Positions 1-5,110 of a stretch of DNA of 6,851 nt are shown piece after piece; the stretch's first letter is position 1; every line of letters starts with the position of its first letter. The notes beneath the pieces are model-generated. The model had not been told where the DNA came from. It made no database searches and saw nothing but the letters and a program-made list of their open reading frames with translations. A program made the position numbers and the translations under genes. Origin of the DNA: an uncultured Lachnospiraceae bacterium (GTDB taxonomy: Bacteria; Bacillota; Clostridia; Lachnospirales; Lachnospiraceae); assembly GCA_905236585.1 (NCBI GenBank), contig CAJOQZ010000110.1, positions 1 through 6,851 of the forward strand. The letters are read 5' to 3'.

Positions 1-2
1 AG

Positions 3-107
3 GGAGCGGCGGCAATCCTGCCTGAATATAAAGATGTACTCTGTTCCGAAGAGATATGGCGTTACTTCGGATGTATTTTTACGATAAAAATCTTGTTCTC
101 TTCCTGA
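3..107 (+). other. Possible 3' end of an upstream gene (open frame, unassigned)
   Basis: This frame is open from the left edge and ends at TGA 105-107, giving 34 residues such as ILPEYKDVL and EEIWRYFG. A second frame is also open from the edge to a stop at 85-87, so the choice of frame is not secure. I recognise no family. If real, it is the C-terminus of a gene that starts outside the window. No clear terminator separates it from the antitoxin promoter. The rest of 1-115 shows nothing else I can support. Confidence 0.2.
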
Positions 108-115
108 CCGTAAGA

Positions 116-124
116 TGATATAAT
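116..124 (+). promoter_or_regulatory. Extended -10 promoter of the toxin-antitoxin unit
   Basis: A perfect TATAAT lies at 119-124 with the extended TGn element directly before it (TGA, 116-118). No good -35 sits 16-18 nt upstream; the nearest resemblance is TTGTTC at 93-98 with a long 20-nt spacer. An extended -10 can work with a weak -35. Transcription would begin near 131, only about 17 nt before the antitoxin ATG, so the leader is little more than the ribosome binding site. Confidence 0.65.
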
Positions 125-132
125 GGTACCGA

Positions 133-139
133 AAGGGGG
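133..139 (+). promoter_or_regulatory. Ribosome binding site of the antitoxin
   Basis: The purine run AAGGGGG ends 8 nt before the ATG at 148, the usual distance for a Gram-positive Shine-Dalgarno site. This supports 148 as the start. Confidence 0.65.
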
Positions 140-147
140 CGGGAATA

Positions 148-432
148 ATGCTCGAAGCACTTCAAGGTCAGATTAAAGGCAATAGCATTATATTAAACGA
201 TGACCTTTTGCCGTTCGATGGAAGAACTGTAACTATCATAATAAATGAGCCAATAAAATTTGTTAAGCCGCAACACGCATATAAAGCAAACGCAAACGGA
301 AAACCGATAAAACGATCAGTTGACGAAATAAACAGTTGTTTATCCATGATCGAGAATGATGAGTTGGTTATTCCTACAAGTCTTGAGGCAGATGATTATG
401 TGAGGGAGTTACGGGCAAATGATCGAATATAG
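148..432 (+). CDS. VapB-like antitoxin (AbrB/AF2212-like N-terminus)
   Basis: A 94-residue protein whose first 35 residues have the short beta-strand pattern of small DNA-binding antitoxins (GQIKGNSIIL, then LPFDGRTVTIIINE). This resembles the AbrB-like or AF2212/DUF104-like antitoxins that precede PIN-domain toxins. The rest is polar and charged, as expected for a toxin-neutralising tail. The start is set by a good ribosome binding site at 133-139 and an extended -10 promoter. Its 3' end overlaps by 14 nt the start of a PIN-domain toxin gene that is broken after 24 codons, so the antitoxin appears to be orphaned. Such antitoxins normally bind their own promoter; I see no clear operator palindrome. 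The segment is visibly more AT-rich than the operon downstream, which fits horizontal gain. The family assignment rests mainly on context and is moderate. Confidence 0.7.
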   Translation: MLEALQGQIKGNSIILNDDLLPFDGRTVTIIINEPIKFVKPQHAYKANANGKPIKRSVDEINSCLSMIENDELVIPTSLEADDYVRELRANDRI

Positions 433-493
433 CCGGGTGTTTTTGGATACCGCGCCGATAATCTATTACCTGCAGCACGATGAAAACTTTTAA
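419..493 (+). pseudogene. Truncated VapC (PIN-domain) toxin remnant
   Basis: ATG 419 lies inside the end of the antitoxin gene in another frame, the standard antitoxin-toxin overlap. The reading gives MIEYSRVFLDTAPIIYYLQH and four more residues before TAA 491-493. The VFLDTAPIIYYL block is the first strand and helix of PIN-domain ribonucleases; its Asp (residue 10) is the first of the acidic metal ligands. A full VapC is about 130-150 residues and needs three or four acidic ligands, so this piece cannot be a working nuclease. No continuation appears in either other frame after the stop, so a deletion or rearrangement is more likely than a simple frameshift. A terminator hairpin begins 13 nt after the stop. 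Confidence 0.8.
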
Positions 494-505
494 TTAGTTT
501 GATAT

Positions 506-551
506 GGCTGTCGCTTTTACGATTCATAAATAAAGGCGGCAGTTCTTTTTT
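506..551 (+). terminator. Rho-independent terminator of the toxin-antitoxin unit
   Basis: The arm GGCTGTCGCTTTTA (506-519) pairs with TAAAGGCGGCAGTT (531-544) over 14 bp, four of them G-U, around an 11-nt loop. The right arm runs straight into TTCTTTTTT (543-551). The T-tract is only on this side, so it ends + strand transcription. It would stop the antitoxin message before it reaches the operon at 833. Confidence 0.75.
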
Positions 552-679
552 GACCTCACGTATAGCATGCCTTTCGGGAAAATGTCTCTCAAAGAGCGTT
601 AACGACGACGGCGCCGACGACCGTCACGACGGCTGAAACGGCAGCACAGGCGACCGCAGAATACTATCCGGTATACAAC

Positions 680-726
680 GGAACCAGCGGCAGCCGGGGG
701 TTCTTCTCTTTTTTTCGCTCTTTTTT
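680..726 (+). terminator. Candidate terminator with an interrupted stem and T-rich tail
   Basis: GAACC (681-685) pairs with GGTTC (699-703). Inside it, after a 2x2 mismatch, CGG (688-690) pairs with CCG (694-696) around a 3-nt loop. A pyrimidine tail with runs of seven and six T follows (709-726). It is weaker than the hairpin at 506-551 and the T-runs are broken by C and G. It would insulate the operon promoter downstream from read-through. Confidence 0.4.
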
Positions 727-737
727 CCATTTTCCCC

Positions 738-781
738 TTGCATTTTTCACAAAAACCCCTTATAGTGGAAAAGACTATAAT
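738..781 (+). promoter_or_regulatory. Candidate promoter of the NlpC/P60-led operon
   Basis: Two overlapping options are visible. TTGCAT (738-743) and TATAGT (761-766) are spaced by exactly 17 nt. A perfect TATAAT lies at 776-781 but has no recognisable -35 at the proper distance. The first would give a leader of about 60 nt holding both inverted repeats described at 781-816; the second would start near 788, inside them. The A/T-rich run at 743-755 could act as an UP-like element only for the second. Confidence 0.5.
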
Positions 782-816
782 TAGTGTTATATCGTCATTT
801 AAGCACTAAATGAGCG
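781..816 (+). repeat. Two overlapping inverted repeats before the NlpC/P60 ribosome binding site
   Basis: TCATTTA (795-801) is a perfect inverted repeat of TAAATGA (807-813) across a 5-nt spacer. TTAGTG (781-786) is a perfect inverted repeat of CACTAA (804-809), extendable to 8 bp with TT/AG. The two pairings share bases 807-809, so they exclude each other. They lie between the -10 candidates and the ribosome binding site at 817-822. They could be an operator dyad or a small RNA switch; the sequence does not decide which. Confidence 0.45.
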
Positions 817-822
817 AAAGGA
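817..822 (+). promoter_or_regulatory. Ribosome binding site that fixes the TTG start at 833
   Basis: AAAGGA lies 10 nt before TTG 833. In this frame there is no other ATG, GTG or TTG between the upstream stop (800-802) and 833. Starting further down, for example at the Met codons in the hydrophobic segment, would remove the basic part of the signal peptide. TTG is therefore the best start. Confidence 0.65.
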
Positions 823-832
823 ATTTAGACCA

Positions 833-2359
833 TTGCATTACCGAAGAACACGAATCCGTATCGCGTCGATCCTTGCCGTCGCAATGATGGTCGGCATCTT
901 TGCTCCGGCGCCCGCCGTGTATGCGGACAAGACGGATGAAGTGACGACGACCGACACCAGCGATTCGTCAAGCAGCAGCAGCGACGATTCGGAAGAAGAA
1001 TCGGAGTCCGACAAACTCCAAAAAGAGGCGGAGAAGTTACAAAAAGAAGCCGAGGAACTGCAGAAAAAAGCGGATTCTCTTGCGTCCGAAGCGGATTCGG
1101 TGGCGCAGGAAGGGAATAAATTAGAGAGGGAGCGGGACGCGCTTAACAACCAGGCGGACGCAATCGAGGGCGAACTCGGCACGGCGCAGGGCGAACTGGA
1201 AGAGTTAGACAGCGAACTGGTCGACCTCTTAGCGGAGATCAACGTCTTAGAGGGCGAGATCGCCAACCTCGAAGCGGAAATCGAAGACACCAAGATGAAT
1301 CTCGAAGCGGCGGAGATCGCGGAGCAGGAGCAGTACGAGGCGATGAAAGAGCGCATCTCGTACATGTATGAGCATGAGAACAAGAGCCTTGTGACGATCT
1401 TCCTCGAGTCCGGCAGCATTGCGGATTTTTTGAATCAGGTCGATTACGCGACCGCAGTACAGGATTATGACCGACAGTTATTGCAGAACTTCCAATGGCT
1501 GGTGGAAGATATCGCCGAACTGAAGGCGTCCTTGGAAGACCAGCAGGCGGAACTGCAGGCGCAGAAGAACCAGTTGTCGGCAAAGCAGGTGTCGCTTAAT
1601 AACATGATCGCGGCAAAGCGCGTCGAAGTCAAGAATTTCGACCAGCAGCTGGCGGCGGCACAGGCGGCGGCGGCGAAGAAGGCGTCCGCCTTATCGGCGA
1701 AACGCGCCGAAGAGCAGGCGAAGCGCAACGCGGCGGCGGTAGCGGCGAACGCGGCGCAGCAGAAAGCCAACGAAGCGGCACAAAAAGCCGCGGAAAGTCA
1801 GACGAAAAAAGAGGCGGAAGAGGCGGCAAAACGCGCAAGGGAAACGGCAAGTTCGCAGGCGAACTCCTCATCGGAGATCACGGTTACGGGCGGCGATTCC
1901 GCATCTTCCACGAGCGGCGGCACATCCTCCGGCGGCAGTTCATCCTCTGCATCATTAGGGACCGGTGCGTCGCAGGGCGCGGGGTTGAACCCATCGCAGG
2001 TGACGGGCATCAGCGGCGCATCGGTAGTCGCCTATGCGAACCAGTTCGTCGGCAACCGCTACGTCTGGGGAGGCAATTCCCTGACGAACGGCATCGACTG
2101 TTCGGGATTCGTCGTTCAGGTCTATGCGCATTTCGGCATTGACCTGTCCAAGAAGCGGCAGTCATCCCTCTTGCGCTCGGTCGGACAGGCGGTCAGTTAC
2201 GAGTATATGCAGGCGGGAGATATCGTCTGCTACGCGGGGCATGTCGGCATCTATATGGGCAACGGCTGTATCGTCGAGGCGCAGAGCACGTCCACCGGCG
2301 TCACGAATTACCGTCCGGTTACCTGCCACCCGATCCTCGCGATCCGAAGAGTCATCTAA
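833..2359 (+). CDS. Secreted coiled-coil NlpC/P60 peptidoglycan hydrolase (PcsB/CwlO-like)
   Basis: A 508-residue exported cell-wall hydrolase. A signal peptide (basic RRTRIR, hydrophobic residues 10-24, likely cleavage after AVYA at 31) precedes an acidic Ser-rich patch and a long coiled coil (about 58-260, starting with exact heptads LQKEAEK). Inside it, residues 174-217 (RISYMYEHENKSLVTIF, then SIADFLNQVDY) match the conserved insert of PcsB, CwlO and EnvC, which contacts FtsX and holds the enzyme inactive. An Ala-rich coiled coil (262-341) and a Ser/Gly linker follow, then NlpC/P60 (about 397-508) with Cys423 in DCSGF and His470 in GHVGIYMG. The third catalytic position, 12 residues after the His, is Glu482 rather than the usual His. 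The family cuts stem-peptide bonds of peptidoglycan, commonly at gamma-D-Glu-diamino acid links. First gene of the operon, 4 nt before the next. FtsEX control is an inference. Confidence 0.9.
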   Translation: MHYRRTRIRIASILAVAMMVGIFAPAPAVYADKTDEVTTTDTSDSSSSSSDDSEEESESDKLQKEAEKLQKEAEELQKKADSLASEADSVAQEGNKLERERDALNNQADAIEGELGTAQGELEELDSELVDLLAEINVLEGEIANLEAEIEDTKMNLEAAEIAEQEQYEAMKERISYMYEHENKSLVTIFLESGSIADFLNQVDYATAVQDYDRQLLQNFQWLVEDIAELKASLEDQQAELQAQKNQLSAKQVSLNNMIAAKRVEVKNFDQQLAAAQAAAAKKASALSAKRAEEQAKRNAAAVAANAAQQKANEAAQKAAESQTKKEAEEAAKRARETASSQANSSSEITVTGGDSASSTSGGTSSGGSSSSASLGTGASQGAGLNPSQVTGISGASVVAYANQFVGNRYVWGGNSLTNGIDCSGFVVQVYAHFGIDLSKKRQSSLLRSVGQAVSYEYMQAGDIVCYAGHVGIYMGNGCIVEAQSTSTGVTNYRPVTCHPILAIRRVI

Positions 2360-2363
2360 ATAA

Positions 2364-3146
2364 ATGAACGGCATACGGACGGACCGGCGGCAGCGTCGGT
2401 TCGCAAGAACGGATTACAAACGATTTTTTCGAATGATTACGGAACGACTGGTGCAGGCAGTACTCATCGTACTGCTTGCGCTTGTTTTGTTTTACGGCAT
2501 ATATACCTCTTATCAAAAGCATATCCAACTGGATTATTTGGAAAGCCTTGAGGAAACGGCGGTCACGGTGGACGGCGAGGACATGACGCTTTCCGATTTG
2601 GGTTTTTACGTCCTTTTCCAAGAGCAGCGCATCGAAAATAAGGCGGAAGTTTACAACGCCGATTCCACCAAGGATTTTTGGAATATCCATGTCAACGGAA
2701 TTTTCATACAGGCACAGGCGAAAAAGAGCGCGATGGAGATGGCGGTGCACGACCGCATTTTTTATCGTGCGGCGGCGGAAGACGGCGTTGTTTTGACAAG
2801 CGAAGAAAAACAAAGGCTCGAGGACGTGCGGACGGATTTTTGGTCGGATCTCTATGACGAGCAAAAGGAGCGGCTTCCCGGAACATACGAAAGCATCAAC
2901 GCGGTGATGAAAGAAATCGCGCTTGCACAAAAGTATCAGCAAAGGCTTTCTGACGAGATGGATACGACCTACGCGGGGTTAAATTATGACGGATATGATT
3001 ATAAACAGTTGCTAAAATCCGAACATAAGGTTAAAATCAATAAGAAAGTTTGGGATCGTGTGGTATTCGGCGACATTACGCTTACGCATGATAAAGTGAA
3101 CTACATCAATGGATATGAAGGAGAAGGAGAAGAGGAAGAAGAATGA
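2364..3146 (+). CDS. Membrane-anchored SurA/PrsA-like chaperone domain protein without a PPIase domain
   Basis: A 260-residue protein with a basic cytoplasmic N-terminus (about ten Arg/Lys in the first 27 residues), one membrane segment (about 28-48) and an extracytoplasmic remainder. Residues 66-154 have the pattern of the SurA/PrsA N-terminal chaperone domain: VTVDGEDMTLSDLGFYVL, a Trp-centred helix, a long amphipathic helix, then GVVLTSEEKQRLED. No parvulin-type prolyl-isomerase domain follows, so it would be a holdase or an assembly partner. It starts 4 nt after the NlpC/P60 stop with only a weak, distant SD (GAAGAG, 12 nt away), which suggests translational coupling. The C-terminus is an odd acidic tail, EGEGEEEEE, whose codons form the SD of the next gene. 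Position suggests it helps fold or deliver the hydrolase, but this is inference. An unrelated SurA-like membrane protein remains possible. Confidence 0.7.
   Translation: MNGIRTDRRQRRFARTDYKRFFRMITERLVQAVLIVLLALVLFYGIYTSYQKHIQLDYLESLEETAVTVDGEDMTLSDLGFYVLFQEQRIENKAEVYNADSTKDFWNIHVNGIFIQAQAKKSAMEMAVHDRIFYRAAAEDGVVLTSEEKQRLEDVRTDFWSDLYDEQKERLPGTYESINAVMKEIALAQKYQQRLSDEMDTTYAGLNYDGYDYKQLLKSEHKVKINKKVWDRVVFGDITLTHDKVNYINGYEGEGEEEEE
3121..3142 (+). promoter_or_regulatory. Purine run serving as SD for the aminopeptidase gene and as acidic-tail codons
   Basis: This run is only G and A and contains AAGGAGA (3124-3130) and GAGGA (3132-3136, 6 nt before ATG 3143). The same bases encode the Glu/Gly tail of the upstream protein. 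The start and stop codons overlap as ATGA (3143-3146), so ribosomes ending the upstream gene can restart directly. Confidence 0.7.
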
Positions 3147-4060
3147 GGGCGTTTCAATGGGCTCCCAAGCCGCTGCCAATCATTAAGGAAACGAAGATCG
3201 GAAGGAATATGCCGTGCTGGTGCGGCAGCGGACGCAAGTACAAGCAGTGCCATGAGTCGTTTGACAAAAAGGTGGATCGGTTCGCCTTCATGGGGAAGGA
3301 AGTGCCGTCACGCGATATGCTGAAAAATGAAAATGACGTGCAAAAATGCCGCGAAAGCGCAAAGATCAATATGGCGTGTTTGGACGCGGTGGGTGAGGCG
3401 ATACGGATCGGCATGAAGTTAAGCGAGATTGACGATATCGTCTATCAGGTCACGACGAAGATGGGCGGCATTCCGGCGCCGCTTGACTACGAGGGCTATC
3501 CGTACAGCGTGTGCACGTCGGTCAACAGCCAGGTCTGCCACGGGTTTCCGGCAGAGGATCGGACGCTTAAGAACGGCGACATTGTAAACGTGGACTGTTC
3601 GACGATTTTGGACGGATATTTTTCCGATTCGTCCCGGATGTATATGGTCGGCAATGTTGCCCCCGAGACGCGGCGGCTTGTGGAGGTTACGCATGAATGC
3701 GTGGAACTGGGCGTGGCAGCGATCAAGCCGTGGGGCTTTTTAGGAGACATGGCGGAGGTGATCCATAAGCACGCCGAGGCGAACGGCTTTTCCGTCGTCC
3801 GCGATATCGGCGGGCACGGCGTCGGCTTTGAGTTCCATGAGGAGCCGTGGGTCAGTTATGTATCGAACGCCGGAGAGGATATGCTGATTGTCCCGGGCAT
3901 GATGTTCACCGTCGAGCCGATGGTGAACATGGGCAAGGCGGACGTCATCGTGGACGACGACAATGAGTGGGAAGTCTATACCAAGGACGGCAAGCCCTCC
4001 GCGCAGTGGGAATACCAGGTATATGTCAACGAAGAAGGCGTGGAGGTTATATCGCATTGA
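3143..4060 (+). CDS. map: Type I methionine aminopeptidase with N-terminal SEC-C zinc motif
   Basis: Removes the initiator methionine from nascent proteins in the cytoplasm. The 305-residue product has an N-terminal SEC-C motif, MPCWCGSGRKYKQCH (residues 23-37), with Cys25, Cys27, Cys36 and His37 as the expected zinc ligands. This type of tag is known from SecA and some bacterial aminopeptidases and is thought to help ribosome or protein contact. The catalytic domain (about 65-305) has all expected residues: His133 (VCHGFP), metal ligands Asp151, Asp162, His225 (GGHGVG), Glu258 (FTVEP) and Glu290 (SAQWEYQV). Spacings agree with E. coli MetAP except for one extra residue before the last Glu. 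The start at ATG 3143 overlaps the upstream stop as ATGA and has a strong SD. The 3' end overlaps the next gene as TTGA. An internal Met23 could start a shorter form, but its SD is too close. Confidence 0.93.
   Translation: MRAFQWAPKPLPIIKETKIGRNMPCWCGSGRKYKQCHESFDKKVDRFAFMGKEVPSRDMLKNENDVQKCRESAKINMACLDAVGEAIRIGMKLSEIDDIVYQVTTKMGGIPAPLDYEGYPYSVCTSVNSQVCHGFPAEDRTLKNGDIVNVDCSTILDGYFSDSSRMYMVGNVAPETRRLVEVTHECVELGVAAIKPWGFLGDMAEVIHKHAEANGFSVVRDIGGHGVGFEFHEEPWVSYVSNAGEDMLIVPGMMFTVEPMVNMGKADVIVDDDNEWEVYTKDGKPSAQWEYQVYVNEEGVEVISH
4042..4046 (+). promoter_or_regulatory. Ribosome binding site that fixes the TTG start at 4057
   Basis: GGAGG lies 10 nt before TTG 4057, inside the last codons of the aminopeptidase gene. 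TTG overlaps its stop codon as TTGA. The frame stays open upstream to an ATG at 3967, but that start would add 30 residues with no family similarity, encoded entirely within the aminopeptidase gene. Confidence 0.8.
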
Positions 4061-5100
4061 TAGAGACGGCAGAGCAGCTGTTTGAACGGCTGGAAGAAAA
4101 AAATATTCCATTAACGGATGAGCAGAAAAAGGAAATCATCGCGGTTGATGCAAAATACCGTTTGCGGATATCGGACTACTATTTCAATCTGATCGATTGG
4201 GAAGACGAAGAAGATCCGATCCGGCTCCAGTGCATCCCAAGCGCAAAGGAACTCGATGAAGTAGAAGGCTACAGCGAAGACCCGCTGAACGAAGGACGCT
4301 ATGAGAAAGTCCCGTTTCTGGTGCACAAGTACCGTTCGAGAGCGGCGTTCATGTGCTCGAACTTCTGCTATATGCACTGCCGCCACTGCACGCGCAAGAA
4401 TACGGTCATGAACAGCCCGATCTGCGACAGGGACGCGCTTCCGGCGGCGCTTGATTATGTGAGAAAGCATCCCGAGATCAACGATATTTTGATCACGGGC
4501 GGCGATCCGTTTACATTGCCGATCGATCTGCTCGAATACTATATTGCCGGATTTCGAAGCGTCGCGACCGTGAATACGATCAGGATCGGCACGCGGGCGA
4601 TCGTTGCCGACCCTGCGCGGGTGACGGACGAACTTTGCGACATGCTTGAAAAATATCATCCTTTGTGGGTGTTTACGCATTTCAACCACCCGAAGGAAGT
4701 GACGGAAGAATCTGCGGCGGCATGCGGCCGCCTGTTGAAACGCGGCATTCCTCTCGGCAATCAGACGGTCTTCTTAAAAGGGATCAACGCTGATGCGGAC
4801 GTCCTCGAAGAACTGTATACGAGGCTGATCGGCATACGGGTGCGCCCCTATTATCTGTATCTGTGCGACCGGGTCAAAGGGACGGCGCATTTTTACGCGG
4901 ATTACCACCTCGGCGTGGACATAGTGGAAAAACTCCGCTACCGTCTGCCGGGATACGCGGTGCCGAAGTTCATCATCGACGCGGACGGCGACAACGGCGG
5001 CAAGGTAACGGTGGAGAAAAATCATCTGCTTGGCGAGACGGACGAGTATTTGCTGCTTCCGGGCAACCGGGAGGATACGGTGACGAAGTTTTACATATAG
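4057..5100 (+). CDS. KamA-family radical SAM, PLP-dependent aminomutase-like enzyme
   Basis: A 347-residue cytoplasmic enzyme of the lysine 2,3-aminomutase family, which moves an alpha-amino group to the beta carbon using a 4Fe-4S cluster, SAM and PLP. Family blocks appear in order: DPIRLQCIPSAKEL (53-66), VHKYRSRAAF (89-98), cluster motif C104-x3-C108-x2-C111 followed by TRK, GGDP (148-151) at the SAM site, VRPYYLYLCD ending at Asp271, and GYAVPKFIIDADGD with GGK, where Lys316 should bind PLP. In lysine 2,3-aminomutase, Asp293 and Asp330 hold the substrate epsilon-amine; Asp271 and Asp308 or Asp310 could be their counterparts, favouring a basic substrate. Unlike that enzyme it has no C-terminal Cys cluster for zinc, is about 70 residues shorter, and its PLP loop has one extra residue in place of the PGGGG run. 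No acetyltransferase (AblB) or EF-P gene lies nearby. The TTG start gives the best fit to the SD. Confidence 0.88.
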   Translation: MIETAEQLFERLEEKNIPLTDEQKKEIIAVDAKYRLRISDYYFNLIDWEDEEDPIRLQCIPSAKELDEVEGYSEDPLNEGRYEKVPFLVHKYRSRAAFMCSNFCYMHCRHCTRKNTVMNSPICDRDALPAALDYVRKHPEINDILITGGDPFTLPIDLLEYYIAGFRSVATVNTIRIGTRAIVADPARVTDELCDMLEKYHPLWVFTHFNHPKEVTEESAAACGRLLKRGIPLGNQTVFLKGINADADVLEELYTRLIGIRVRPYYLYLCDRVKGTAHFYADYHLGVDIVEKLRYRLPGYAVPKFIIDADGDNGGKVTVEKNHLLGETDEYLLLPGNREDTVTKFYI

Positions 5101-5110
5101 GAGAAGGAAA

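Larger units (their letters stand above)
566..784 (+). other. Gene-free stretch with a coding-like scrap (no start codon)
   Basis: The 339 nt between the broken toxin and the gene at 833 hold no intact gene. One frame is open from just after a stop at 563-565 to TAG 782-784. Its middle (about 599-695) reads like a secreted-protein linker, rich in Thr and Ala: TTTAPTTVTTAETAAQ followed by ATAEYYPVYNGTSGS. No ATG, GTG or TTG start is available, and the frame then runs into a T-rich terminator-like tract, where the translation becomes meaningless. It may be a leftover from a deleted gene, or chance in a GC-rich repeat of ACG triplets. The rest of the stretch is covered by the terminator, promoter and inverted-repeat entries. 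Confidence 0.25.

Noticed and set aside
567..602. Small ORF starting at ATG 567 (11 codons)
   Set aside because: It has no ribosome binding site, no recognisable product and lies just after a terminator.
785..801. WalR-type box (TGTTAT, 5 nt, CATTTA) before the hydrolase gene
   Set aside because: Only the first half matches the TGTWAH consensus; the second matches three of six positions. WalR control is attractive because it governs such hydrolases elsewhere, but the site is not supportable.
1015..1075. DNA tandem repeat
   Set aside because: The repetition is the heptad pattern of the coiled coil (LQKEAEK units) with differing codons, so it is protein-level structure rather than a separate DNA repeat.
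838..1419. Long minus-strand open frame (193 codons) opposite the NlpC/P60 gene
   Set aside because: It is Ser-rich and mirrors the biased codons of the coiled-coil gene. It shows no family pattern, and the + strand gene is convincing. The other minus-strand frames opposite 2352-2942, 3740-4111, 4111-4689 and 6120-6683 fail for the same reason.
3967..4056. ATG 3967 as the start of the KamA-like gene
   Set aside because: The added 30 residues lie wholly inside the aminopeptidase gene, have no KamA similarity, and lack an SD. TTG 4057 has GGAGG 10 nt upstream and the usual stop/start overlap.
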